Translations under genes and position numbers: made by a program
In this document: positions 12,501 to 27,500 of the stretch, in pieces
How positions within the stretch are numbered: position 1 is the stretch's first letter
Layout of the letters: every line of letters starts with the position of its first letter
The notes under the pieces: generated by a model
Told to the model about the DNA's origin: nothing
Databases searched by the model: none
What the model saw: the letters and a program-made list of their open reading frames with translations, nothing else
Origin: Stomorhina lunata
Taxonomy: Eukaryota; Arthropoda; Insecta; Diptera; Rhiniidae
NCBI GenBank assembly: GCA_933228675.1
Contig: OW121743.1
Location: forward strand, 79,231,995 to 79,295,994
Direction: 5' to 3'
DNA: 64,000 nucleotides

Positions 12501-15500
12501 AATTAGCCGTTCAAATCACTAAATATGCGTATAACATTATAAAAAAGGAAAATAGATGACCAATCGAACGCGGTCTGAATACTTTCTATATCAGATCATC
12601 TCCAAGACTTAAAAAGCAAATGGTGTACATAATTGATTACCAATAATCTTAGCAGATTCTGTATAAGGGTTTTAATATCGGGATGGTAGCCTAACGGTCA
12701 GGGTGAAACATACCTTAGTATGTCCTAATCAATATATTTAACTCTAGTGTCAATATTGTATGAAAGAATGGAAGTTGTGGATGATGGAGGCAGAGTTTTA
12801 GGGTTGTCCTTGTAGTCTTTTTTAAAGATTTATAATTTCCACTAACTTTAATTTTTAACTTTGACTAAATTATCAATTTTTTTGAACTTACCTTGATGAT
12901 TAACCGGCATTGGCTGGCCCAAACAAAATATGATTGTTAACATTTTGACTAATTGCTTGAAACGATCCAAATTCGAAAAGTTCGTTTTCATATCCTCAAC
13001 AATTTCCAAAGGCAATACGGAGGTCAGCAAAATATCCACAATAATATGATCTAAATGGCAAGCGGCTGTAAAAGTTTTTAGTAGTAAACGTTTAATGGGC
13101 CATCTGGTTTCCATTTGATAGTATTGTACCAAATTGACCAAGGCCTGATATTGATCACAGGACATTTCATAACAACTAATAGTTTCATCGGCATTATTCT
13201 GGAAGGGGAAAAAAAGAAAATTAGTTATCAAAAACTTAAGTGGGTATTTTGTTTAAGTTACTAACAAATTCTTATTAGAATCAAGAAACTTTGATTCGTG
13301 GAAGAGGAAAGGCATGAAATATCTTCTATTTCTTATACATTTCTCTTTGGCGAATAAATTATATTGATTATTTAAGATCTTGAAATAAACCTACCAATAT
13401 TTCTACAAGTTCCTCTAAAAACTGTACAATATCATCCTCATCTTCATATAACATCCAGGTGCGTTGCTCGGCATCATTTTTACAATCGGCCAGTTGAGAG
13501 AAGATATACTGAAGCCTCTTAGAGTCATGGGTAACTCCCAGTAAACCTTTGGGAGTTTCCACCTTATCGGTAACATGAATAGCCACAGCTTCTAAATAGG
13601 GATTAATGGCACCATTATATAACTGCTCTAAACTAGTCAGGACCACCCGTAAAGCTTCACAGGATAAATCAAAACTCAAATTGGTATTACGCCTTATAAC
13701 ATCCACAATTTGATAGACATCTGAGGATTCTACTTTTAAATTTGGTTTCGAATAGCCACCATGAACTAAAGCTGCAGCAGCGGCCGCAGCATGTAATTGT
13801 TGCTGTAAGGCAGCACCACTATCCTCACTATCCAAGGCCTGACTATTATCCACACTGTTGCCGCCCTTGCCCTCCTCATTTGCAGTCTCTGCTCCCTCGC
13901 CACTGACATTATCACTACCTTCAGACTTATCGTTTAGTTTATCCTCCTTGGAACTATCGCCATTTAATTGCTTAACATGTTGTGATGCTGAACCCGAAGA
14001 CTCTCCACCTTTGCCAGACTTTTCCTTATTTGACCTCTCCGCATTTGAGGAATTATTATTGACCGAGTCTTTAAGGCTACCGCCATTCTGTTGTGACTGA
14101 TTGTTATAGGAGGCTGATGAACAATCTTTAAGACTGGGTTCTTTATAGGTAGTTACCACATCTTCACTAGTCGTTGTGGTGGTAGTGGTGGTTTCTGAAG
14201 GCTCCGATGTGATGCTATTATCTTGGGCTATGTCATTGACTTTGTTTTGGGCTGGTACCACCGTCTGGGCCTGCGGTGGTGGTTGACTAGATTGTGGCGA
14301 TTGCACCTGCATTGAACCCATGCTGGGCGATTCGGAAATCATCAATGGCATTGTGGTGCCCATGGAGGGACTAGATATGGATTTCTTACTGCTATCTAAT
14401 CTTTTGGTATGTGGTGGACTGTGTGGTCGATGTTCTTGTGAATGTGGGGCACTATGTTTACTACTGTACTTATCGCCTAGACTTTGGGAGAAGGACAACG
14501 ATGAATCGGCATCTCGTTCGGAGTTATCCTAAATGAATATTAATTAATCAAATATGAAGATTTCAAATTGAAAGGGTTAACTTACCAAATACATTCTTTC
14601 CATTGATATTTTCTTTTCCCTTAATCGCTCTAAGAGCTCTTCCTTGGGCATTATCCCATTTATTTCATTATCTTTACATTTTTCCAACGATTCAATTGAC
14701 GAATTCAGAAAACTTATTAAAAAATCTGGTTCAACCTGAAAAATAAACAAAAAAAATATTTATTTAAAGTTTCACCTTTATTTCCTAAAAAACTAACATT
14801 TAATATTTAAACATATGCCATTCCCTTGAAGTTATTTCTATTTGAAAACTTTGAATTATGTGTGTTCTTATTAAGTTAGAAATTAATTGAATTTTCTTTT
14901 TCCTGTTTATAATTACATGCAAGAAAATTACGTTCAACTTCAATAACATTAAAGTCAGTTTATGGCTGAAATGTTAAAACTTAGGCCCTTGAACTAAAAC
15001 TTTTAGTATGAAATCCAAAGCTTTAATATTTTTTTTTATTTTTTTGAAACAACAAAGAAAATGAACTCACGTCAGTGAATAATATTTTCCCAGACTTCCA
15101 ACATTAAGGAAGGAAACATTGCAGATGAATAATGAGGTCGAACTAGCTATACTTTGCTTCTTCAGTTACGTTAAGTCGTGGAATGAAATAGTTATACGGA
15201 AACATAACAAAATTTGTTGCAAAGTACCCAAAGAGATATTATTCGGTACCAAAAAGAAGTTGGCAATTCTTGATCTGAGTTCAAAGAAGATATATGACCT
15301 AGTTTCATTCTATATCTATATGAAACAAAAGCAACACTGAAAAGAGGGTTCCATCCAGAGTTTTACATTCGGGAATATTTAGTGTCTCGGTCTTGAAAAT
15401 GCAATTAAGATTCTGTACCTTGTTTCTGTATTTCTCGCATCGAGTAAAAAAAAAAGCAATGCTAGTTGAAACGATTATTTTTATAACAATTTCACTGTTC

Positions 15501-18500
15501 GGTGTGATAAATAACTCGATGCGAGAAATACAGAAACTAGGCACAGGGTAGGTTATTTCATTAACCTGTACGATCACCGAAAAATCTTTATCTATCAATC
15601 TTTAAACATAGGAAAACGTGTTAGTCTGGTAATCAGACTCTATTAGACTACGAAGTCTATTGTGTTGCCATGGAAGCCAGTGAAAAATAGATCACTGGCT
15701 CCCCAGTCAAACCATCCGGATCGCTTGAAATAGCTTTTAGGTCAACCTATACCAACGTCAGTAAATGAGCTAGGACTCTAAAGAAATAAGGCAAAAGTAC
15801 GTACAGGAAGAGCATTCTTCTGCAAATGTCACTGGTCGCAACATTTTGTCTTACCTAGTGCCTTTCAACAGATAGTGTCCCGTCATGACGGAAACAAGTA
15901 AAAACGTTTCCGAATATAATACATCCTCGGACAGACGTTCTCTATCTCATAGTAGAAGTTTGAGGTGTTACAACATATTCTGGTATAATGGAAACTTGTA
16001 AGGTAGCGCCAAATCTGAGAAACTCATATCGTTGCCCGATACACTGGTAGCAAAGAGATCGGTGCTGTTTGTGAGCTAATTTACACCTCCTCGTGGTATC
16101 ACTAGAGGAATTAAGTTAACATCCGTTAATATAGTGGACCAACATTTGAAGCGAGTTCTTCCATAACCACAATCAACAATCAGAGATTCGATACTATTAA
16201 CCAAAGGTCCAGCTAACCGAAATAGTTTAAGTGAGAAGCTTTAAACTATGCTTCTAAATCACGAGCTCCTTGGTCGAAGTAAATCTGAAAAATTCTATAT
16301 GTGAAGTGTTTTCTTTGGCAAAGCTACAATATTCCAGTAATACATGAGTAATACATGGGGTCCATTGTGATCCTTAAACAAAAGAGAAGAATAAGAAAAG
16401 AAGAGACTAGAGACTGGAAAAAACATAAATTGTAAAGAAAATAAAGTAATAATATTAAGTGTTTTAAAGATAGCGACCTAGAGAAGTATTGCTTATCAAA
16501 GCCATCTGAGTCCAAATATAAAACCTACAACATCACTCTGTTTACACTGCTGTAAGTCTTAAAGTTCGTGATGGAATCTATTACCTAGATGTCTAAGCCT
16601 CTTATTCTGGAGCATTGGACAGTGACAGAGGATGTGTTCCTTGTGTTCGGACGAGTCCTCAACTAAACACAGTCTGCAAAAGTCCGAAATGCTTATATCC
16701 CACCTGTTTAGCCTAGAGTTGTAGTCTGTTTGTGTAACTATACATCTTCTTTAATTTATTCTTTTAAAACCTAGCAGAGTTTTGGTTCCGCCTATATACG
16801 GTTTAGGCTATAAAGACCTAGATGTTCTGCATGCCACTATATTCCAAGCCTTTGTGGTTTCCTTTCTGATCGAAGACATGATAACCATAAGAAAGTGACA
16901 GATTTGTTGAGCTATGTCCATCACTAATTGGCTCGAACCGAGTTTTGCGATCGATGCGCGATGACTCGGAACACAACACAGTTTAATCCTATATCTGAGT
17001 GATAGGTCTATTAGGGCCAATCAAAATTTTCTAACGAGTCTGGAGGTAATGCTTTGTACTTACAGCGCCTTAAGGACAGACTGACTATCTACATATATAG
17101 TCCCCTGTTTTGTGTTATGGTGCCAGGGATTAGCTCTGTGGCCTTCCATATAGTGAAAATTTATGCCTAAAAGACATTGCACTCGTCCTTAAGTCTATAA
17201 GATTTCTTGATGTTTTGCTCCTTCAGAAAAACACCCGATCCAGTGCCGATGTCCATGTCGAGAACCATCTGTGAAGATCGAGTTGTTTGAAAAAACGATG
17301 TACGACGCCTCTAATCGGTTCTACCGGTTAGAAGGGTCGTTTAACCTCCGGGACTGTGCTGAACAGTAGCTTCTTGATTAAATAATCAGACCGTGGTATG
17401 ACTGACTTCAAGCCATGGGGATCTGTTAAGCTCAGTGTGCCCTTCCCGTCTGTATTTGAGTATACCCTTTGAGTATAATCTCGGGATGCTGAAATAAATA
17501 TTTTCAAGACAAAGATTATGCCAGGAGGAGCAAACCCGTCGACACACATCAATGTGGAAAACGAGGTTATTGGATGTGTAAGTACCTTCAATTATCTAGG
17601 AAGTTTGGTAAATACAAGAGGTGGCGCCAACGATGACATTGAATCGAGTATAAGCCAAAATCTGCATTCGGCATTCTTTGAAAATCTCGGCAAATATTAA
17701 CAACAGTTAAGTTACGAATATAAAACTCGAATATCAAATTTTCCTTGTATACCGGTTGCGAAAATTGGAAAAGCACAAATGCCATCGATATGCGCCTGCA
17801 AACCTTTGCAAACAAATGTACCTTAATATATGGTGGCCGAATCGCATAAGAAATGAAGATCTTCTAAATGCGACAAACCAAATCCCTGCTTATATAGAAG
17901 TATGTCAGCAGAAATAGCGGAGGATAGATCACACACTTCGAAGGCCAAATACCAACATTGCTCGACAAGCGCTTCGTTGAAATCTACAGGTCGTGCACCG
18001 TGGAGAAAGTCAATTGATGTGGAATTGCTGCTTGCAAACTATTCATGGAATGACGATTGCCTAACATCTCGAATATAGTCCAATATAAAAGAATGGTTGA
18101 GACCCTATGCTCCACTTTGAGTCAAGGATAACAGAAGAAGAGTTGTACTGTTATCTGTTATAAAGTAATAGAACTGTTTGGGCGATAAAACTGATCCCTG
18201 GGGACATAAGCGTCCTGTATTAAATAGTTGTGAAATTTTCCTTCAAATTTTAACCGCAAGAGGTCATTTCGAAAATTTTATCGATTTGAATTCATAGAGA
18301 CGACATCAGTTTCCGTACTGAGAGTCTCCTCCAAAAGCCTTGTGAGTATAAGGAGGAAACTAAGGTTATTAAGGTGTATATTAGGGTGGAGCGAAAAACA
18401 ACTTTTATTGAAATTCGATACGCCTGCGTTAAAAATCGATGTTCTATATCCTAAAGTGCTCAGCAAAAAATTTTCGTCTTCCTAGGTCAATGTCCTGAGG

Positions 18501-21500
18501 TGGCGCATAGGACATTTATTTCTTGGACCAATTTGTATGGCAAAAATGTGGGAGTTTTTTCGGTTTTTAATAAATTTTAACCAATAAATTTATGTTTTTA
18601 GCAAAACCAATATTTCGATGTAGAAGACCTTTCATTAGAGACACAAAAACTAAAAATTCATGCAGTAGTTTTAAAGTTATTGCAATTTGCCACAGAAAAT
18701 TCGTGTCCTTTTCAATACGCCTAAGTATATGCAGCAAACAAATTAACTTAAGAGTACAGAAATTGCAATGTAAGGCATTCCTTATCATCTAAAGACTTAT
18801 AAGTACTAAATAGTTAAAAATATAATAAAATTTACATAGTTTTTTTATACTGGAAACTGGTACTTTTTTCTAAGGACCGTTTACTCACTTTTTAAGTTTT
18901 AGAAAATTTTGTTGAAAAAAATATTGAATATATCAAAATTTTTGATCGACATGTTTAAAAAAAACAGATTTGGTAATAAAATCCAAAAGTTCAGTTTGAT
19001 ATCTCATATGGTTTCGCCGTACCTGCGACTTGAAATCGTAAAATTTCGCGAAAAAGTAAATTTTTGGACATTATTTAAGTAGATGCATAATAAATTTTAT
19101 ATAAGTTTTCTTTTGATAAAGCTAATACTGAATTTTATTACCCAGTAATTGAGGAATGTCCACTAGAACTAGAATTTTTCCTTGATATTGGGTAAGCTTA
19201 ACCCTTTTTTGATCGGGGTCAAAGGTCAAAATTTGGATTTTTAGTAGCAAAAATACGAAATGTTATGAATTTAGTGGCGAATTTCGATCAAAATTAATGA
19301 AAGAAAGTTGTTATGGCTGAGTGGTAGATCTTGTAGAAGAGGATAAGAGTATGTAAAAGAATAAAAAAATAAATATAATGTTTATATGTAGAAATCAGAG
19401 AAGAATGGGCCGTAACAATAAGAGTATATTTAACATAACTAAGTACAAAAAGAAGCAACATACTAAAAAACCTCTGGTCTCATATACATACATAGATAGT
19501 GAGGTCTAAATGTATGCCCTAAATGTTAATAGGATCCCTATAAAACCCATACATTTTTAACTTTTAAGCAAATCTCACCGAAAGCAATAAATTAAATCTT
19601 AAAACTGTATATTAAGTACTACTTGATATATTCCTTATCATAAGCTATTTGTCATCAATTCCTTGTAATACGAACCAATAAATATTTATTTAAGTTTATC
19701 CTTTTAAAAACATTTTATGCCCCGACAATGTACGGAAGTATTTAGTCCAATAACTTCCTTTGCCATCAAGCAAATGTTTTAAGAATTAAGAAGGCAAATA
19801 AATTAAAATAACACCAGTTAATATTTAACAAAAGATGGCACATTCCTGGGGCAAAGTCTAGAATATTTATGCACTACTACGAATGCAAAAAACGAATATG
19901 TTGTTGTTCTGTTCTGTTGTGTCCTTTTAAGAAAGACATGTTTTTGTCCTTAGCTGTATATTTTAAGCTAAAAAAAAAATTACAGCAACCAAGACTTGCA
20001 TATGTCTACATACTATTAGGGTTTTTTTCGTTTTTTTCTGCTGTCTTTTGCCTTAGCCCATGGTAATAAAACAGTCAAGGACATTATATTAAAACAAAGT
20101 GGTTTTGGTTGTCCTCCTGCTGCTGTTGCAGTTGCGGCCACTGTCATTGCATTTTTCTTCTACAACCCAACTACTTTGAATGTGTTTTTTTATTGCCATT
20201 GTAACATAATTAAATTTTAGTAGTAGTATTTCCTTAAAAAGAAAATTCATACAAAAATTTTTGTTCGTTTTGGTACAAAAAAATATGCTAGCGTTGAAAT
20301 TTTCATTTACACAAAAAACAGAGATTGAAAGGGCTAAGAAAAAAAAGAAGTTTTTTTTTAACGTTGTCATATCACCATCATCTGGAGTGCATGTGTCAGT
20401 TTATAGTGTTAAATAGAAAATACAAAAAATATTATTAAAACAGGACATGTCAACCAGTCAACCAACCAACCAAACAGTCAGCCATCCAACCTTCCAACCA
20501 TATCATACATGGATGGATAGCATGGCAGTTGTGGATGGTGATGATTTGCTCTACAATCCGTATAAATCTTTTAATCTTTATGCATAATTACTACAACAAA
20601 TTGAAAAAAAAGGATGAAATTCTTATTGGATAGAGATACGAAATGGTTTTAAATTTTTTATTTTTTTCGCAAATACTTGAACACTGCACTAGACTGATAA
20701 AACCATATTGTAAAAATATGTTTTAAAAGTATAATCGTGATTTGGTTGAAGGAAATTAAACAATATAAAACTTATTTGGAACTATTAGATGCGGTATAAA
20801 ATATTTTTGTATAAAACTTTAGGCTAATGCACCTCAAAACCGAATTCCCTACTATCTATCGATGTACGTGGGCTGGTGTTATTCTGATGAAAGACAACTC
20901 TTTTTATACCCATCATCAAAAAGAATGGGGGGTAGATTGTCATTCCGTATCGAGGGTTTATATTCAAAAAAGGCTATCTACAAATTCACAATTTCACAGG
21001 AGAGCGAAAAAACTTTGTCATTAACTATAAAAGTAGTAAATAAACTTTGTTTTACAATACTATACAAATTTGGGCTAAGATTTTGCACAAATTAAGTTTT
21101 TTTATTAACTCCTTATATTTTCGCTTTTATAGTAGATAGCACTTTTTACGAGTTAAAATTTTATCGTTTCAAATACTAAAGCAAGTAGATAGCATTATTT
21201 TAACAAGAAAACAAAAATAAAATATAACGAAAATTTAAGCTTTTATCAATTTATCACGAATTTTAATTAAAACAAGTAATAGTGGTATATTCGGCTTTGC
21301 CGAATCTTGGATACCCTTCACCAATGGTGTTCTAAAAGTAAAGTACAAAATCGTAAGAATATATTGATAATTATATAGTTCCTGATTACTGACTAAGTTG
21401 AGCTCCACACAAATGCTTGATATGTATATTAATTTTCTGTTGTTCGTACTCAATGTAATTCCTAGCAATATTTGGTTACACTAGTATTATATGCAAAGAG

Positions 21501-24500
21501 TCTTTAAAAATTAAGAGTCGGAAAACGAAAAGCTTTTCGGTGGCGTCATCATTTAAAATAGTTATGGACCCAAAGGTTAGGTTGGGCAGGTGGCTGATGT
21601 CTAGCTTAGAAATAAAATAGACACATATTTTACGAACATTTAATAAAGTTCGATAGACCAGATAAACCATGCAGAAAAGATGCTTCAAAATGTAGATGTC
21701 CTTAGATTTGCAAAAGCATATCGATATGATGAAGATTAAGTATTTTGGCATGCAACCCAAAAACACAGTGCCCAGTGAGGGTTCTGCACTTTAATTGGTA
21801 CGAATTATCCAACTAGTAGAAGTTCTTGATTAGTTATGTAATACTCTGAAGTTAGCGGACTGATTTAGGTAAAAGCTTTAACAATGATTGTCAATGTATA
21901 TAAGCCTTAAAATTATAGGGTATACACTCTTAGTTTTAGATACACACGTGAAATATATAGCTTTTGAATGGATGAATATCAGCTTTGTCGGAAAAGTTAT
22001 TAAAGATTTACTTGTTTATCTGTAGTTAGTTAATTAATTAAAATGAACATTTCATCAATAATATTTGGGATGTATTGTTGTTTCGATCTGTCCGATGGAT
22101 GTTTGGAAAGTTTTGCTCTAGTTCTTTGTGAAATCATAGTGTGATTTAATTTATCAGCATTAAAGTGATTCCCGGTCGGGGTTATATGGGAGATTTCACT
22201 AAATGTGAACATTTTCAATACCGAACTTTTCAGGAAATCAGAAATGCTTTTGTCAAATGTTGTCCCTCTAGAAAGTTTATTTTAGGCGCTATCGCCTTGA
22301 ATAACAATGTCTTTATACTAAATGTCATTATCGTATCTATTATAATTTGTAATTTATTAGCTACTAAGAGATTGCCTTAGGCGAAGTTATACTGGAGCAA
22401 TTGTCAAACGTGAACGGATTTCTCCCAATTGCAATTAAAAAACTTAAATTATCGTTGATATGTGAGATACATACATACATATGTAGGTTTAGAACGGATA
22501 TCATGTACTTAGCTGCATTTTTGGACTTCTTAGGAAGATTACCTATAATTTGATATATAATACATTCTCAAACGTTATCATAATGTTCAAAAGTCAGACA
22601 CAAAATTGAGATAAATGCAGTGTGTCTGTGTCAGATTTGTGGAGCTCCTGGATTTTACACAAAATTTTAGGATATTGTCCCACCTGAATTTAATCATTGT
22701 CGATCAAAACACCTGAAATATCGCATAAACGCAAATGCATCAGAATTTAGGACGCTATTAAATTTCATCAAAATAAACACCTGATATCGACAAAACCGGA
22801 GCTCCAAGAACTTGACTACAACAGAAAAAAGGACAGACAGGTAGACGGACGGACAGACAGGTAGACGGACGGACAAACAAACAAACAGACGGACGGACGG
22901 ACGTAGCGAAATCGATTCTCCTGCCGATTCTGAGTTGATCGGTACAATTTGAATGGTATTCATAATCAGATTTGTGGAGTATATATATCAGATTTTAGGA
23001 AATCCACCCACAAAGAACGACGTCCATAAACACCTGAGATATCGCTGAAACAATACTCACAAAATGTAAACAAAATTTCTTAGCAACGTACTTTCAGCAA
23101 TTTGCTGTACATCAAATGTAGAGTTTTGGCGGCATCTCAATTGTTTATAGACCGCTTTTGATAAAATTTTATAACACGCTTGGCGGGGGAATTTCCTAAA
23201 ATCTGATATAAAATTTATGTATGTCCGTGCTAAAGGAGGATGGTTTTTTTCTATTTCTGCATTTCATTTTTTCATCAAACATTCTCTAATGCGCACTTTG
23301 GGCAATTTGCGATACATCAAATTTAGTGTTTTGGCAATATCTCAGTTGCTTATGGACCGATTTTGATAAAATTTTACAGAGTGCTTTGGGAAACTAATTG
23401 CTACAATCTGATATATAACATATTATCACATGTATATCAGGATTATCTTTTTTCTCTTGTTATTTAAAAGTGTGTTTCAATCAAAAATTTTAAAATTTTC
23501 GTCTAATTTTTGGTATTTTTTCGATATTTTCGGTGTTTATAAACCGATTTTAATGAAATTAAATAGCGTTCATTGCGGGAGAATTTCCTAAAATCTGATA
23601 TATAATTTATGTAGGTTCTAGCAGTAGGTAGCATATAAAATTTCATGGAAATCGGTTCACATTTAGCCCCATACAAAAAACTTACGGAAACAGACTAAAT
23701 TCCACCTAAAATACTCTTAAATGACAATAAATGATAAACTGTAAAAGCTTTGGCCACTAAATTTAGCACAAGGAAGTCAATGCCAGCCAGTGTGCAAAAT
23801 TTTGTTACAATCGGTCAACATTTGACCATAGCTCTCATATAAAAAAAACTTACGGAAACACAAAAATAAAAGCGGGTTTATGACCGTCTGTCCGTCAGAT
23901 AAAAGCTCGATTGCGCCTTAACGAAAAGAAATAGAGGAAAAACATTTTGCAAAAGTATTTTCGATATCTTGAAAAAGTTGTGTATTGAAAATGGACAAAA
24001 TCGGTTCAAATTTAGTTAGAGCTCCCATATAACCCCGCCTCGGGAAACACATTAATGCTGATAAATTGAATACAATTGTAATAGCTATGACGACTAAATT
24101 TAGAATAGAGAAGTTTTATGCAACTATTGGTCAGTATATGCAATTTTATAGGAATCGGTCCATATTTGACTATAGCTTTCATATAAAAAACACTCCCAGA
24201 GACCAAAAAAAAATGTAGCAAAAAACAGTTAAAAGCTATTAAATTTGAAACTATGATAGCTTTCATATAAAAAACACTCCCAGAGACCAAAAAAAAAATG
24301 TAGCAAAAAACAGTTAAAAGCTATTAAATTTGAAACTATGACAGCTATGGTCACTAAATTTTTTCGAATTTGCTCCACATTTTGAATTTGCTACACCCTC
24401 GTAAATATATGAGATACATATGTTTCTAAATTTAACACAACTTGATGGTGGGTATATAAGATTCGGCACAGCTCTTACTTGTTTTTGTTTTATTGCTTCC

Positions 24501-27500
24501 TTTAGACGATGTAATTGTTGTAGAAGATGATTAACCGCCAATCTCACTAAACACTATTTGATCGCGAACGTTTTGTTGCGATTCACAAATAGAAATTCGG
24601 ACCATTATTGTGGGTACTACACCCATGCATGATTTTTACAAACATTTTCTAAAAACTTATAAGTATATTTAAGCTATTTCCGTCATTTGGACTTATATAC
24701 ATTGATTACAGTTTTTACTTAAATTATGTGTGCAAAAAACAAACTCAAAATTGTTATTTTCAGATTTATGAGCGTTTTACTGACTTTTGTATAGTAATTT
24801 TGGTTTACATAAGCAGTATATGTTTTAAATTTCATTAAAAAATATTGATTTTTGTGGCCAAAATATCAATTCCGGGATGTGTGACCTATGGGAGGTATAA
24901 TGGACCGATTTTGACGAATTTCCCCCGCCAAGCACGTTATTAAATTTTATCAAAAGCGGTCCATAAACAACTGAGATATCGCCAAAACACTACTTGTGAT
25001 GTATAGCAAATTGTCCAAAGTACGTGTCTAAGAAATTTTGTTTACATTTTGTAAGTATTGTTTCAGCGATATCTCAGGTGTTTATGGACCGATTGTGAAA
25101 TTTTACATCGTTCTTTGTGGGATAATTTCCTAAATTCTGATATATAAACTCCACAAATCTGATTATCAATACCATTCAAATTGTACCGATTGATACGCCC
25201 GTCTGTCTGTTTGTCCGTCCGTCCGTCTACCTGTATGTCCTTTTTTCTGTTGTAGTCAAGTTTATTGTTTATTTTGATGAAATTTAATAGCAGGGATTAC
25301 CTAAATTCTGATGCATTCGGTAATTTGTGGTAGATATAATTTAGTGTTTAAGCGATATTTCAGGTGTTTTCATCGACAACAATAAAATTGAGTCCTAAAA
25401 TTTTATGTAAAATGCATGTATACCTTCCAGGATCTCCACAAATCTGATTTTAGCAGACAGAAACACTGCATTTATCTTAATTTTGTGTCTGACTTTTGAA
25501 CATTATGATAACATTTGAGAATGTATTATATATCAAATTATAGGCAATCTTCCTAGGAAGTACAAAAATGCACCTAAGTACATGATATCCGTTCAAAACC
25601 AACATATGTATGTATGTATCTCACATATCAACGAACATTTAAATTTTTTAATTGCAATTGGGAGAAATCCGTTCACGTTTGACTATTGCTCCCGTATAAC
25701 TTCGCCTAAGGCAATCTCTTAGTAGCTAACAAATTATAATTATCTTTATACTAAATGTCATCATCGTATCTATTATAATAGACATTTAGTATAAAGACGT
25801 TGTACAATATCGTTATTCAGGGCGATAGCGCCTAAAATAAACTTTCTAAAGGGATAACATTTGACAAAAGTATTTCTGATCTCTTGAAAAGTTCGGTATT
25901 GAAAATGGGCGAGCTCGGTTCACATTTAGTGAAATGTCCCATATAACCCCGACCGGGAATCAATTTAATAAATTAAATCACATTATAGTTGCACAAAGAA
26001 CTACAGCAAAAATATTATTGTTGAAGTACTCATCTTAATTAGTTAACTAACTTCAGATTAATAAGTAAATCTTCAATAACTTTTCCGAAAAAGCTGATAT
26101 CAATCCATTTATATATTTCACGTATGTATCTAAAACTAAGAGTGCATACCTTATAATTCTAAGGCTTGTATACATTGATAATCATTGTTAAAGCCTTGAC
26201 CTAAATCAGTCCGCTAACTTCAGAGTTTTATATAACTAATCAAGAACTTTTACTAGTTGGATAATCCGTACGAATTAAAGTACACAACCCTTACTGTGCA
26301 CTGTGTTTTTGGGTTGCATGCCTTAATACTTAATCTTCATCAAATCGATGTGCTCTTACAAATCTAAGGGCATCTACATTTTGAAGCATCTTTTCTGCAT
26401 GGTTTATCTGGTCTATCGAACTTTATTAAATGTTCGTAAAATAGACACATATATCGAAGCTACTGGCTGGCTTAAATAAGCATTCTCTACTTGTAGTCTA
26501 GTAATCATTATCTATCACATAGGGACCACTTTAGAATCCAAGTGACGCTACCTTAGACATCAGCCACCTGCCCAGCCTAACCTTTGGGTCCAAAACTATT
26601 CTAGATGATGACGCCACCGAAAAGCTTTCGTTTTCCGACTCTTAATTTTAAAGACTCTGCATATAATACTAGTTTAACCAAATATTGCTAGGAACTACAT
26701 TTACTATGAACAAAAGAAAATTAATATACATATCAAGCATTTGTGTGCGGCTCAACTAAGTCAGTAATCAGAAACTATATAATTATCAATATATTCTTAC
26801 GTTTTTGTACTTTACTTTTGGAACACCATTGGTGAAGGGTATCCAAGATTCGGCAAAGCCGAATATACCACTCTTACTTGTTAAAGTATAAGTTATTATG
26901 AAAGACCAATTCATTATCAAAGAAGAATACAAAAAAGTTAAGCAAATACTTTGTCACTTTGTTAAAAGCAGCTTATTATTTGCCATTTATTTTGATAACC
27001 ACCATTTCTAATTTTTTTCGCGGTCCACTACTGGGTCCCCCTGGTACCCCCACAAATTCAACCGCCAATCCTATTGATATTCTCAGTACTCATAGTATGA
27101 GTCCTGAGGTATGAGTCTTATAGAGTAAAATACCGCAATTTCTTTTCACGTTTCTATGGACATGACGTGAAATTACAGTATTAAATAATATAAAGCTTCA
27201 TCTCTCCTTTTCACCACATTTCTTGCAAATCAGTTCATATTAGACTAATGAAAACTTTGCCTTGTTCAAAAATCCAAAGTTATTTATACTTTTCCAAAAC
27301 TATTCGTTCCAAATAAATTTTTTCAACTTATTTTAATTAGTACATTTTAAACTTGTTTAAAAGTAAAGTTTCCAGAAAAGAAACCCGATAAACATACTTT
27401 CAAATAAATTTCATTTAAGTTCTCTACATACAAATATGTACGCAGTATAAAAATTTTCCAATATTTTAATTACTCTTTACAAACAACTTCTGTATCATCC

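Noticed and set aside
12680..12720. A-box-like stretch GGTAGCCTAACGGTCAGG resembling the start of a tRNA
   Set aside because: No B box or T-arm at the right distance.
13858..14532. Plus-strand frames opposite the SPIN90 large exon
   Set aside because: Shadows of the real minus-strand exon, caused by its low-complexity codon content.
22694..22963. Minus-strand frame with SVRLFVCLSVRLPVCPSV
   Set aside because: Translation of the GACGGACG core of a family B element.
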